Positions 53,115 through 61,715 of a stretch of 64,000 nt of DNA are shown in pieces. How positions within the stretch are numbered: the stretch's first letter is position 1; every line of letters begins with the position of its first letter. A program made the position numbers and the translations under genes. Origin of the DNA: an uncultured Roseobacter sp. (GTDB lineage: Bacteria; Pseudomonadota; Alphaproteobacteria; Rhodobacterales; Rhodobacteraceae); assembly GCF_947499265.1 (NCBI RefSeq), contig NZ_CANMNK010000007.1, positions 248,001 to 312,000 on the forward strand, read 5' to 3'. The notes below the pieces were generated by a model. The model worked only from the letters and a program-made list of their open reading frames with translations, was not told the DNA's origin and did not search any database.

Positions 53115-54803
53115 CTACCCGAGAATGCGGCGGGCGATGACTTGGGCCTGGATTTCAGCAGCACCCTCGAAGATGTTGAGAATCCGTGCATCACACAGCA
53201 CACGGCTGATTTTGTATTCCAGCGCGAAGCCATTGCCACCGTGGATCTGCAAACCGTTATCGGCCGCGGCCCAGGCGACCCGTGCACCCAGAAGCTTGGC
53301 CATGCCGGCTTCTACATCGCACCGTCGCCCTTCGTCCTTCTCGAATGCGGAGAAATAGGTCAGCTGACGCGCGATCATGATCTCAACGGCCATCATCGCC
53401 AGCTTACCTGACACGCGGGGGAAATTGATCAAGGCCTTGCCAAACTGCTTGCGTTCCTCGGCATATTGCATCGAAATGTCCAACGCGGATTGGGCCACGC
53501 CAATGGCACGGGCCGCCGTTTGAATACGGGCGGATTCGAAGGTTTCCATCAGCTGTTTGAAGCCTTTGCCCTCTTCGCCCCCCAGAAGGTTTTCACCTTT
53601 GACGTGGAAATTGTCGAAGCCAAGCTCGTATTCTTTCATGCCCCGGTAGCCCAGAACCTCGATCTCACCGCCGGTCATGCCCTCGGTAGGAAAAGGGTTG
53701 GCATCATCCCCGGGGGTTTTCTCGGCCAGAAACATCGACAGGCCCTTGTAGTTGGAGGTCTCCGGGTCGGTTCGGGCAAGCAAAGTCATGATCTGGGTGC
53801 GTGTCGCATGGGTGATCCAGGTTTTGTTGCCTGTGATCCGGTAGTCATCACCGTCCTTTACGGCGCGGGTACGCAGGCTGCCCAGATCGGAGCCGGTATT
53901 CGGTTCTGTGAACACGGCTGTGGGCAACGTTTCAGCCGACGCCAGACGCGGCAGCCATTTCTCTTTTTGCGCATCGGTGCCGCCCGCGAGAATCAATTCC
54001 GCCGCGATTTCCGACCGGGTGCCTAGGCTGCCGACCCCGATATAGCCGCGCGAAAGCTCCTCCGAGACCACGCACATGGAGGCCTTGGAGAGCCCGAAAC
54101 CGCCGTATTCTTCCGGGATTGTCAGGCCAAAGACCCCCATTTCAGCCAGCTCTTCGATGACTTCCATCGGGATCAGCTCGTCCTTGAGGTGCCAATCATG
54201 CGCAAAGGGTTCGACCTTTTCGACCGCATAGCGCCGGAACTGTTCACGGATCATCTCCAGCTCATCTTCAAGCCCTGAAGCGCCGACCGTGATGTCGGCG
54301 GAGTGCTCTTGCATCAGCTCGACAAGCCGCGTGCGCGCGGCTTGGGTGTTGCCGCCCTGGGTCAGCGTCATGATGGCCGGTTCCATCAGCGCGCGCATGT
54401 CGGATTGATCAAGGCCCAGATCCTGCAACCGCAGCATTTCGCCCTGGTTCATCTGGATGCCACCGTAGATCTGCCACAAGTATTCGCCAAAGGCGATCTG
54501 ATGCAGCAATTGCTCCGTTTCGCTGAATGATCCCTTTGCATTCAGGTCTTCTGCCCAGCGTTGCATTTGGCGCAGTGCCTGCGCGTAGGTCGCCAACCAG
54601 GCCAACCCATGTGCCGCGGTCTGATGCGTTTCAATCAACGCGCCCGACACCCGCCCGGCGTCGGACACAAGCTCCCGTACCCGGGATGTCGCGGTTTCCA
54701 GTACGGCATCCACGGGGGCCAGTGCCGCTGACGTCAGATCGAGAAGGTTTTCCAGAATAACCGGGCTGTGCATCGGTTGTGTCTGTCCATCATGGGGCAT
54801 CAT
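53115..54803 (-). CDS. mcd: (2S)-methylsuccinyl-CoA dehydrogenase
   Basis: A 562-residue acyl-CoA dehydrogenase. The catalytic core (about residue 190 to the end) has GVFGLTIPEEYGGFGLS, TAVFTEPNTGSDLGSLRTRA, GRIQTAARAIGVAQ-like helix (ARIQTAARAIGVAQSALD), and QIHGGNGFALEY. The extra ~180-residue N-terminal domain is the mark of methylsuccinyl-CoA dehydrogenase of the ethylmalonyl-CoA pathway, used to assimilate acetyl-CoA where isocitrate lyase is absent. That is family knowledge; ordinary short-chain dehydrogenases are about 380-400 residues. It is monocistronic, preceded by AGAGGAAG and by dyads at 54877-54953. Confidence 0.85.
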   Translation of the reverse strand: MMPHDGQTQPMHSPVILENLLDLTSAALAPVDAVLETATSRVRELVSDAGRVSGALIETHQTAAHGLAWLATYAQALRQMQRWAEDLNAKGSFSETEQLLHQIAFGEYLWQIYGGIQMNQGEMLRLQDLGLDQSDMRALMEPAIMTLTQGGNTQAARTRLVELMQEHSADITVGASGLEDELEMIREQFRRYAVEKVEPFAHDWHLKDELIPMEVIEELAEMGVFGLTIPEEYGGFGLSKASMCVVSEELSRGYIGVGSLGTRSEIAAELILAGGTDAQKEKWLPRLASAETLPTAVFTEPNTGSDLGSLRTRAVKDGDDYRITGNKTWITHATRTQIMTLLARTDPETSNYKGLSMFLAEKTPGDDANPFPTEGMTGGEIEVLGYRGMKEYELGFDNFHVKGENLLGGEEGKGFKQLMETFESARIQTAARAIGVAQSALDISMQYAEERKQFGKALINFPRVSGKLAMMAVEIMIARQLTYFSAFEKDEGRRCDVEAGMAKLLGARVAWAAADNGLQIHGGNGFALEYKISRVLCDARILNIFEGAAEIQAQVIARRILG

Positions 54804-54876
54804 AAGCTTCCTCTATACATCGCCAGCGGTGTAATTCTTTCGCACCTGCAGCGCAACAAAAATACCAAGAGATGCG

Positions 54877-54896
54877 GCAATTTGGACGAAAATTGC
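54877..54896. promoter_or_regulatory. Inverted repeat upstream of mcd
   Basis: GCAATTT (54877-54883) and AAATTGC (54890-54896) are perfect arms with a 6-base spacer, 75-95 bases upstream of the mcd start. The 11-mer TGCGGCAATTT (54873-54883) recurs at 59133-59143 between pckA and chvI. This is a candidate operator for a carbon-metabolism regulator. Confidence 0.4.
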
Positions 54897-54930
54897 GCGA
54901 CAAGTTTATTGATGACGTGGCGGAAAACGC

Positions 54931-54953
54931 GCTCTGTGCTTTTAGCACAGGGC
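54931..54953. promoter_or_regulatory. Hairpin between mcd and the XRE gene
   Basis: CTGTGC (54934-54939) and GCACAG (54945-54950) pair around TTTTA, extended by two more G-C pairs and a G-U at the base. It lies in the upstream region of mcd. It could be an mRNA leader structure or a protein site. Confidence 0.35.
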
Positions 54954-54982
54954 ACAAGATCAAAAAACACCCCTAAAACGGG

Positions 54983-55005
54983 AAAAACGCCGCTAATGCG
55001 GCGTT
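54983..55005 (-). terminator. Rho-independent terminator of the XRE regulator gene
   Basis: On the minus strand AACGCCGC and GCGGCGTT form a perfect 8-bp stem with a 4-base loop and run straight into TTTTT (plus-strand A-run 54983-54987). It lies about 95 bases past the XRE stop and separates that gene from mcd. Confidence 0.7.
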
Positions 55006-55046
55006 GCCCAGTCACATACTGATTAACGATTCTAAGGGATACATTT

Positions 55047-55086
55047 GGCGTGTCAGAAGGCAGGAGAGCCTGTCTTCTGATACGCC
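55047..55086. ncRNA. Long perfect RNA hairpin (possible small RNA or 3' UTR element)
   Basis: GGCGTGTCAGAAGGCAGG (55047-55064) and CCTGTCTTCTGATACGCC (55069-55086) make an 18-bp stem with a 4-base AGAG loop. In plus-strand RNA the two non-Watson-Crick pairs are both G-U, so the stem is unbroken; in minus-strand RNA they would be A-C mismatches. It lies between the XRE stop and its terminator. It may be part of a plus-strand small RNA, or a processing or stability element of the XRE 3' UTR. No promoter was identified. Confidence 0.45.
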
Positions 55087-55098
55087 GAAGACCAGGGA

Positions 55099-55458
55099 CT
55101 AGCCCTGACGTGCGACTGTCACACCGGAAACGTCTTCAATAAACGTTACGATGCGTGTCTTGATTGTATCATCACGGATGGCAGCCAGTGCCGTGACGAT
55201 TTCGAGGCCGGGATCGCGTCGTTCGGATTTTTCCATTGACGCATCAAGGCCTTCGAAGAAGTAAGACGTAGGCACATCAAGGATGCGCGATAACTCGTAA
55301 AGTCTGCTGGCAGCAATTCTGTTGGATCCGATTTCATATTTCTGGATCTGCTGAAAAGACAGATCCAATTCCCGTGCAACATCTGTCTGGGACAGACGGC
55401 GCATCGTGCGGATTTGCTTCAATTTGCGACCAACGTGAACATCAACTGGATGGGACAT
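55099..55458 (-). CDS. XRE-family transcriptional regulator
   Basis: A 119-residue protein with an N-terminal HTH (residues about 10-65): GRKLKQIRTMRRLSQTDVAR then LSFQQIQKYEIGSNRIAASRLYELSRIL. The short C-terminal tail (AAIRDDTIKTRIVTFIED) resembles the Rhizobiales/Rhodobacterales SinR-like regulators. AGAGGTG site. It has its own terminator and is divergent from the HTH gene, so the 155-base region between may be its target. Confidence 0.88.
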   Translation of the reverse strand: MSHPVDVHVGRKLKQIRTMRRLSQTDVARELDLSFQQIQKYEIGSNRIAASRLYELSRILDVPTSYFFEGLDASMEKSERRDPGLEIVTALAAIRDDTIKTRIVTFIEDVSGVTVARQG

Positions 55459-55613
55459 AACTATTTAACACCTCTGGTTGTGACTGCCCTCACTCATCGC
55501 GGGAATCGGCGAATCGTTCAACTGAGTACCTTTTTCTTTTTTTTGACTAAAAATGTTCCGGTGATGTATGAAAAATGTTGCGTTACTGGATGATTTATTT
55601 ACCATCGGTCCCG

Positions 55614-56546
55614 ATGAACCAGATCGTGGCCCCTTCAGAAACAACCCAGGCAGTGAAGAAGCCTGCCGAAACGCATGGCCTTCTGCATGAGATGATCCGG
55701 TCGTTCACGACCCTCGCCAGGACGCTGAACCTCAGCCACGCGGTGAAGGAACTGGGCAGCACCCGGCAGACCGTGCGTCGCCACATCACACAGCTCGAAG
55801 AGGCGAAGGGCGCGGCGCTCTTCACGGTGGAGGATCGGCAATACCGTCTGACCGAAGAAGGGGAGCGCGCATTGCCAGAAGCGCAGGACCTTCTGGCGCG
55901 GGGGAATGCCTGGTTGAACAGCAACGTCAGCCATGTCCACGGGCTGCAGCTTTTCAGTGCAAGCCTGCCGAATGGCTGGTGTTTTTGGCAACAGCAACAC
56001 TCGCTTAGCCGGATTTGGACTGCGCCATCCTGCCTGATGCGGGAGACGCTCCGCAGTTGGGCCATGGCAGGGGGCGATCTCGAATCACCCTGCATGGAAC
56101 ATGTGCGCCCCTATCTCATCGTTTACCGCCACACGATCGCTGGGTGGATCTGTGTGGAATTTGGGGAGGAGTCCTTTTTTGTAAAGTGGTTCGGATGGGC
56201 CAAGGCGCGCAGCAGCGTTGGCCGGTCTCTCGGACGCATGCCCGGCGGCGACGACTTCGCCCGCATGCTCGATGAACCCTTCCACGAAGTGCAAACAACG
56301 CAAAGCATGCGCCTGGATCACGTGTTTACGCTGGTTCCGCGCGAATCCGACGGAACTTTGCAGCCTGTTAACTATCAGCGCCTAATGCTCGGGGGACGAT
56401 TCCCTGACGGCAGTCTGGCACTTTATGCCCTGGTTGAGCCATCAGCAGATGTTGAGATAGTTGGTCTAGATCATGGCAAAATTGTGCAGCCTTCGCCTGA
56501 AATTATGGTGCATTTTAACCAAATTAACGCAAAATACGAGCGTTAA
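55614..56546 (+). CDS. HTH protein with LysR-like N-terminus and unassigned C-terminal domain
   Basis: A 310-residue protein (323 if an in-frame ATG at 55575 is used; neither has a strong ribosome site). The N-terminal part is a LysR-like winged HTH: LARTLNLSHAVKELGSTRQTVRRHITQLEE. The rest is not a recognised LysR effector domain; it is Trp-rich (WCFWQQQ, WICVEFG, KWFGWAK) and looks like a single alpha/beta sensory domain. The same strand carries a GNAT-like gene 53 bases downstream. It is divergent from the XRE gene. The ligand and targets are unknown. Confidence 0.65.
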   Translation: MNQIVAPSETTQAVKKPAETHGLLHEMIRSFTTLARTLNLSHAVKELGSTRQTVRRHITQLEEAKGAALFTVEDRQYRLTEEGERALPEAQDLLARGNAWLNSNVSHVHGLQLFSASLPNGWCFWQQQHSLSRIWTAPSCLMRETLRSWAMAGGDLESPCMEHVRPYLIVYRHTIAGWICVEFGEESFFVKWFGWAKARSSVGRSLGRMPGGDDFARMLDEPFHEVQTTQSMRLDHVFTLVPRESDGTLQPVNYQRLMLGGRFPDGSLALYALVEPSADVEIVGLDHGKIVQPSPEIMVHFNQINAKYER

Positions 56547-56599
56547 TCAGTTATTTAGGATAGCCTTTGCCAGAGGATGCTCGGCAAAGGAGTTTTGGC

Positions 56600-57331
56600 A
56601 TGTCATTTCATAGTATGAACGAGGGGGCACAATTCGTCGCGACCAGTCGCGATATTTTGCGCCAAAATCAAATTACGGTCACAATTGGGACAAATTTCCT
56701 CGCCTATCGCAAGCTCCTGAGAGAGGAACGTCCGCAGCAAATGATGGGCGCGCCATTCGATCCTGACATCCACAATCTTAACGATAAAAACGCGTTCTGG
56801 CTGGTCGCGCGCGATGCGGATGGGCAGTTGATGCATACGCAGGCGTCACGGCTTCTGAACCTGCGGAAACAGAAGCTGAGCGGGTATCTGTTGAAGAAGT
56901 TTCGCGACTTCCCGCCCCCCCTGCCTGACCTCGATCTTGAACGGTCGCGGTACCGTGCAAGCCCCGGCGCTGGCCGCATCACCGGCAATGTGGTGTATCA
57001 TGGAGAAGTCTGGATGGGTGACACGGGTCCCTATCGCGGCACCGGCCTCTCCACCGTTCTGGCGCGCTATGGCATCCATGAAGCGATGTGCCGCTGGAAC
57101 CCTGACCATATTTTCGGGTTCATGGCCCGGACGGTGGCCTTCAAAGGGTTCGCCGAGCGTATGGGTTACATGCACAATGAGCCCGGTGCCGTGCGCTGGT
57201 TTCGCAAAGGCAGTGACATGCCGTTTGAAGGGTTTCTCAGCTATCTGAGCAACGAGGACGCCCGCTACATGCTGGAAGTGCCTGTGGTGGACGTTGTCGA
57301 GGTGCCAGAGCGTCGTCGCAAGGCGGCCTGA
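56600..57331 (+). CDS. GNAT-like protein of unknown substrate
   Basis: A 243-residue protein. The start at 56600 is set by AAAGGAG. Its C-terminal half resembles a GNAT acyltransferase: YRGTGLSTVLARYGIHEA matches the acetyl-CoA pyrophosphate loop (R/Q-x-x-G-x-G/A), and FMARTVAFKGFAERMGY resembles motif B. The N-terminal part (FAYRKLLREERP) is not conserved with known families I can name. It could acylate a small molecule, perhaps a signal, but no autoinducer synthase motif is clear. Followed by a terminator. Confidence 0.6.
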   Translation: MSFHSMNEGAQFVATSRDILRQNQITVTIGTNFLAYRKLLREERPQQMMGAPFDPDIHNLNDKNAFWLVARDADGQLMHTQASRLLNLRKQKLSGYLLKKFRDFPPPLPDLDLERSRYRASPGAGRITGNVVYHGEVWMGDTGPYRGTGLSTVLARYGIHEAMCRWNPDHIFGFMARTVAFKGFAERMGYMHNEPGAVRWFRKGSDMPFEGFLSYLSNEDARYMLEVPVVDVVEVPERRRKAA

Positions 57332-57357
57332 CGCCTTCAAATGCGCCAAACCATTTT

Positions 57358-57389
57358 GCAGCGGTGATCAACTGATCGCCGCTGCTTTT
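57358..57389 (+). terminator. Terminator of the GNAT-like gene, overlapping the pckA 3' end
   Basis: GCAGCGGTGATC (57358-57369) and GATCGCCGCTGC (57374-57385) pair at 11 of 12 positions (the other is U-G in plus RNA) around AACT, followed by TTTT. The right arm encodes the last residues of pckA on the other strand, so the two convergent genes share it. Confidence 0.65.
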
Positions 57390-58966
57390 ACATCGTCGTC
57401 AATGAAGGGCAGGTATTGTTCAAAATTGTCGGAGAACATTTTGACCAGCTTGGCCGCCTGACGATCATAGCTCTCGGCATCGTCCCAGGTGCGACGCGGG
57501 TCGAGTAGAATATTCGGTACCCCTTTCACGTCCACCGGCACGTCAAACCCGAAATTCGGATCCTTGCGGAACGCCGCATCGGCCAATGATCCGTCCAGCG
57601 CCGCCGTGAGCAAGCCACGTGTCGCCTTGATTGGCATGCGGCTGCCGGTCCCATATGCGCCGCCGGTCCACCCGGTGTTCACCAACCAGCAGGTCGCCCC
57701 ATGGGTGGCGATCTTTTCGCGCAGCAGATTGCCGTAAACTTCCGGGCGGCGGGGCATGAACGGCGCGCCGAAGCAGGTCGAGAAAGTGGGCTCCGGCTCG
57801 GTCACGCCGCGTTCGGTGCCCGCGACCTTGGACGTAAAGCCCGACAGGAAGTGATACATCGCCTGCGCCGGGGTTAGCCGCGAGATGGGCGGCAGGACAC
57901 CGAAGGCGTCGCAAGTCAGCATGATGATGTTCTTGGGGTGCCCGCCGCGCGCCGAGGCCGAGGCATTGGAGATATAGTGCAGCGGGTAGGCGCAGCGCAT
58001 GTTCGCGGTCAGGCTATCGTCTTCGAAATCCAGATCCTTGGTTTCCGCGTCGTAGATCATGTTTTCGATCACGGTGCCGAATTTTTCGGTTGTCGCGTAA
58101 ATCTCTGGCTCGGCATCCGCACTCAGGCTGATGGTCTTGGCATAGCAACCACCTTCGAAGTTAAAGGTGCCGGTGTCCGACCAACCGTGTTCGTCATCGC
58201 CGATCAGCATGCGCGCGGGATCCGCGGAGAGGGTTGTCTTGCCGGTGCCCGACAGGCCAAAGAAAACAGCCGTATCCACCGGGTTGCCCATCGCGTGGTT
58301 GGCCGAACAGTGCATCGGCATCACACCTTTTTCGGGCAGCAGGTAGTTCAGCAGGGTAAAGACCGACTTCTTGTTTTCGCCCGCGTATTCCGTGCCGCCG
58401 ATCAAAATAAGCTTCTTATCGAAGTTCATCGCAATCACGGTCTCGGAGCGGCAGTTGTGTTTCGCCGGATCCGCCTGAAAGCTGGGGCAGTTGATCACCG
58501 TGAAATCGGCGATGAAATCATCAAGGTCTTCGCGGTCCGGACGACGCAGCATATGGCGGATGAAGAGACCGTGCCACGCCAGTTCCGTGACCATGCGCAC
58601 GTTGATCGCATGTTTGGGATCGGCGCCGCCGGTCAGATCCTGCACGAAGTAGTCGCGCCCTTCCATATGCGCCAGCATATCGGCATGCAGCGCATCAAAC
58701 CCCTCCGGGCTCATGGCCGCGTTGTTTTCCCACCAGATCGTGTCGGCAACGCTGTCTGTTTTCACCACATGTTTGTCTTTTGGCGAGCGGCCGGTGAATT
58801 TACCGGTGGTCACCAGGAATGCACCGCCCTTGCCCAAAGCACCTTCGCCGCGCTTGAGGGCGTATTGGATCAAATCGGGTTCGATCAGATTGTAATAGAC
58901 GGTTCCCGCCCCTTTGATCCCTTGATCTTCGAGCGTGAAGTCCGGGTTTACCCGTCCATGTGTCAT
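57368..58966 (-). CDS. pckA: Phosphoenolpyruvate carboxykinase (ATP)
   Basis: A 532-residue gluconeogenic enzyme converting oxaloacetate to phosphoenolpyruvate with ATP. The N-terminal [11 protein letters not shown], the P-loop [14 protein letters not shown], the metal site [12 protein letters not shown], and the C-terminal [17 protein letters not shown] are all present. AAGGAG precedes the ATG. It is divergent from the chvIG-PTS operon, which is a recurring arrangement in alphaproteobacteria; shared control by ChvI is plausible. Confidence 0.95.
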   Translation of the reverse strand: MTHGRVNPDFTLEDQGIKGAGTVYYNLIEPDLIQYALKRGEGALGKGGAFLVTTGKFTGRSPKDKHVVKTDSVADTIWWENNAAMSPEGFDALHADMLAHMEGRDYFVQDLTGGADPKHAINVRMVTELAWHGLFIRHMLRRPDREDLDDFIADFTVINCPSFQADPAKHNCRSETVIAMNFDKKLILIGGTEYAGENKKSVFTLLNYLLPEKGVMPMHCSANHAMGNPVDTAVFFGLSGTGKTTLSADPARMLIGDDEHGWSDTGTFNFEGGCYAKTISLSADAEPEIYATTEKFGTVIENMIYDAETKDLDFEDDSLTANMRCAYPLHYISNASASARGGHPKNIIMLTCDAFGVLPPISRLTPAQAMYHFLSGFTSKVAGTERGVTEPEPTFSTCFGAPFMPRRPEVYGNLLREKIATHGATCWLVNTGWTGGAYGTGSRMPIKATRGLLTAALDGSLADAAFRKDPNFGFDVPVDVKGVPNILLDPRRTWDDAESYDRQAAKLVKMFSDNFEQYLPFIDDDVKAAAIS

Positions 58967-59078
58967 CCGTCGTTCTCCTTTTCAGCGCTTTCGCCATAGG
59001 CGCAGAGGCCTCTTAACATGACGTTTTTGTTGTTGAACAGGACGCTTTGATGCAGTTAGCGCCACCATAGCAAACTTT

Positions 59079-59096
59079 GTCTCAGGGCGGTCTCAG
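59079..59096. promoter_or_regulatory. Direct repeat with 11-base period between pckA and chvI
   Basis: GTCTCAG (59079-59085) repeats at 59090-59096 exactly, an 11-base period, within the 314-base divergent region. OmpR-family regulators such as ChvI bind tandem sites of this spacing, so autoregulation of chvI and control of pckA are possible. The rest of the region holds TGCGGCAATTT (59133), an AT-rich stretch and the leader ORF. Confidence 0.4.
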
Positions 59097-59227
59097 ACCC
59101 CCTGTTTTCCTGTCATGACGACGGCAGGAATGTGCGGCAATTTAGCCATTAGTAATCAAATTATGATGCAAATACCGCGGAGTGCCGTGCTGATTCGCAC
59201 TTAAGGATTGATTCGGAGGGCGAAAAA

Positions 59228-59281
59228 ATGATCAATTGCCCAAAAAAATCTAATAAACGAGCAGTACAAGGAAACGGGTAA
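59228..59281 (+). CDS. 17-residue leader ORF overlapping the chvI start
   Basis: [17 protein letters not shown], preceded by a strong CGGAGGG (59214-59220) seven bases before the ATG. Its TAA (59279-59281) shares a base with the chvI ATG (TAATG), so chvI is likely translated by coupling. The peptide is basic and has no known family; its role is probably to gate chvI translation. chvI also has its own AAGGAAACGGG site. Confidence 0.55.
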   Translation: MINCPKKSNKRAVQGNG

Positions 59282-59982
59282 TGTCTAAGATTGCATTGGT
59301 GGACGACGACAGGAATATCCTGACGTCTGTATCCATGACACTCGAAGCCGAAGGTTTTGAGGTCGAAACTTACAATGACGGGCAGGCTGCGCTGGATGCG
59401 TTCAACAAGAAACTGCCGGATATGGCAGTGCTCGACATCAAGATGCCGCGCATGGATGGGATGGACCTGCTGCAGCGCCTGCGTCAGAAAACCGCGATGC
59501 CGGTGATCTTCCTGACCTCGAAAGACGACGAGATCGATGAGGTTCTGGGGTTGCGCATGGGCGCAGATGATTACGTCAAGAAACCCTTTTCGCAGCGGTT
59601 GCTGGTGGAACGTATCCGGGCCCTGTTGCGCCGTCAGGATGCGGTTGCGGGCGATGTGGTTGCGGACAGCGAAGAGACAAAAGTCATGGAACGCGGGGAT
59701 TTGCGAATGGATCCGCTGCGCCATGCCGTGAGCTGGAAGGGCAGGGATGTGTCGCTGACAGTTACCGAATTTCTACTGCTGCAGGCGCTCGCGCAACGGC
59801 CCGGGTTTGTTAAGTCGCGCGATCAGTTGATGGACGTGGCCTATGATGATCAGGTCTATGTCGATGACCGCACCATCGACAGCCATATCAAGCGTTTGCG
59901 CAAGAAGATGCGTACCGCTGATGATGAGTTTTCCGCGATTGAGACCCTCTACGGTATCGGTTACAGATATAACGAAGAATAA
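59281..59982 (+). CDS. chvI: Response regulator ChvI
   Basis: A 233-residue OmpR-family regulator. The receiver has the phospho-acceptor Asp52 in [14 protein letters not shown], the conserved Lys in VKKPFSQ, and the winged HTH C-terminal half has [32 protein letters not shown] and GIGYRYNEE. It pairs with ChvG; in alphaproteobacteria this system senses low pH and envelope stress and is often essential or important for host association. It starts with a 1-base overlap to the leader ORF. Confidence 0.95.
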   Translation: MSKIALVDDDRNILTSVSMTLEAEGFEVETYNDGQAALDAFNKKLPDMAVLDIKMPRMDGMDLLQRLRQKTAMPVIFLTSKDDEIDEVLGLRMGADDYVKKPFSQRLLVERIRALLRRQDAVAGDVVADSEETKVMERGDLRMDPLRHAVSWKGRDVSLTVTEFLLLQALAQRPGFVKSRDQLMDVAYDDQVYVDDRTIDSHIKRLRKKMRTADDEFSAIETLYGIGYRYNEE

Positions 59983-59990
59983 CCGGAGAG

Positions 59991-61712
59991 ATGGCTCTGG
60001 CCGAGAGGAACTTTGTGCGGGATCTGACCCCACCTCCTTCCCGGGACGGCGATGTTGTCCTGGGCGAAGACTGGGTGGCACCTGAAAATGCGACCGAAAC
60101 CGAGATGCGCGCCACCCGCGAGCGTCGCGGTCTTTTGTCTCTGCGCGCGTCACCACTGACGCGTAAAATCATTACTTTGAACCTGATTGCGCTGATTTTC
60201 CTGTTCGCCGGGTTTACCTATCTCAGTTCTTCTCGCGATAGCCTGGCCTTGCAGCGCGCGGCATCGCTTGTATCTGAAGCCGAGTTGATCGCTGACGTCA
60301 TCGAAGCCAAACTGCCTGCGGGCGCCCCGGTCAATCTTGCCACGGGCGATGGCGTTGACGTTTTGGCCACACTGGATCGCCTGGATTTGCGGGGTGGTGT
60401 CGAAGTTTTCGTTTTTGATCAATCGGAAACACTGGTGGCAAATACCGAAGGCAGGCTGACGGCTGGCACAATCGCCGGTGGTGCCAGCACGCAAACCTAT
60501 CTGACCGATGGCTTAGGTTGGCTGTGGTCAACAATCTCAGGCCCATTTTCTGAGCCTACCGTGGCGGATCAGACCCCTCTCACCGACAAACTGAAGCCTT
60601 GGATCATTGACAGCATGGTCAATGGCACACAAATCCGGAACGAACTGGATGTCGCAGGCGGCAAGCTCTTCACCGTTGTAACGCCGATCCTGCAGGATGA
60701 CCGAGCCATCGGCGCTGTAGCTGTCGCCACGGCGGCGGGTGAGATTGACAACCTTGTGCGGGGCGAGCTTGAAAGCGTGCTTCAGATGTTTCTCATCGCA
60801 ACGGTGGTTTCTGTCGGATTGAGTTTGGTGCTGGCCTCGACGATTGCCAATCCGCTCTCTGATCTGGCCGCGGCGGCCGAGTTGGGGCGCGACAAGAACG
60901 CTCGTAAGATGAACCCCGGTCGTATCCGTATTCCCGACCTGACTGCGCGTCCCGATGAGATCGGCCGTCTGAGCGGAGCGTTGCGCGGCATGATTTCGGC
61001 GCTCTACAACCGGATTGATGGCAACGAGCAGTTTGCAGCGGACGTTGCGCATGAAATCAAAAACCCACTGGCCTCATTACGGTCCGCCGTTGGCACGCTT
61101 CGGATGGTCAAACGGGATGATCAGCGCGAAAAGCTGCTGGATGTAATCGACCACGATGTGCGCAGACTGGACCGTTTGGTCAGTGATATCTCCAATGCTT
61201 CAAGGCTCGACAGTGAGCTGGTCAAAGAAGAAGAAGAGGCGTTTGACGTTGTGACGACCCTGTCAAACCTGGGTCAGTATCTTGGCGAAGACGCACGGTC
61301 AAAGGGCATCGATTTCATCACTGATTTCCCCAACACATCGATCATGGTGCATGGTTTGGAAGCGCGCCTGGCACAGGTGTTTGTCAACCTGATCACCAAT
61401 GCGATTTCTTTCTGCGAGGATGGAGACGCAATACGGATTTGGGCGCGCACCAAGGAAAATCGCGTATTGATTGTTGTTGAAGACACCGGGCCCGGCATTC
61501 CAGACCAAGCCTTGGCGAAGATTTTCAAGCGCTTCTATTCACAGCGCCCAGATGAGCATTTCGGGAACAATTCGGGCCTTGGTCTCGCGATCTCCAAGCA
61601 GATTGTCGAAGCGCACGGAGGGGTGATCTGGGCGGAGAATATTCGCCCGACCGAAGCCGATATCACCTCTGATCCTTTGGGCGCGCGGTTTGTTGTGGGA
61701 CTCCCGATCTGA
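59991..61712 (+). CDS. chvG: Sensor histidine kinase ChvG
   Basis: A 573-residue kinase. A cytosolic N-terminus (about 1-57) precedes TM1 (about 59-78), a periplasmic sensor domain, TM2 (about 262-283), HAMP, and a dimerisation domain with the phospho-acceptor His354 in VAHEIKNPLASLRSAVGTLR. The ATPase domain has NLITNAISFCEDG, VEDTGPGIP and NSGLGLAISKQIVEAHGG. It follows chvI by 8 bases. The periplasmic ExoR-like inhibitor, if one exists here, is not in the window. Confidence 0.95.
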   Translation: MALAERNFVRDLTPPPSRDGDVVLGEDWVAPENATETEMRATRERRGLLSLRASPLTRKIITLNLIALIFLFAGFTYLSSSRDSLALQRAASLVSEAELIADVIEAKLPAGAPVNLATGDGVDVLATLDRLDLRGGVEVFVFDQSETLVANTEGRLTAGTIAGGASTQTYLTDGLGWLWSTISGPFSEPTVADQTPLTDKLKPWIIDSMVNGTQIRNELDVAGGKLFTVVTPILQDDRAIGAVAVATAAGEIDNLVRGELESVLQMFLIATVVSVGLSLVLASTIANPLSDLAAAAELGRDKNARKMNPGRIRIPDLTARPDEIGRLSGALRGMISALYNRIDGNEQFAADVAHEIKNPLASLRSAVGTLRMVKRDDQREKLLDVIDHDVRRLDRLVSDISNASRLDSELVKEEEEAFDVVTTLSNLGQYLGEDARSKGIDFITDFPNTSIMVHGLEARLAQVFVNLITNAISFCEDGDAIRIWARTKENRVLIVVEDTGPGIPDQALAKIFKRFYSQRPDEHFGNNSGLGLAISKQIVEAHGGVIWAENIRPTEADITSDPLGARFVVGLPI

Positions 61713-61715
61713 CCG

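Noticed and set aside
57938-58999. Plus-strand 353-codon frame opposite pckA
   Set aside because: pckA has every catalytic motif on the other strand; the shadow frame has no domain and crosses the pckA start.
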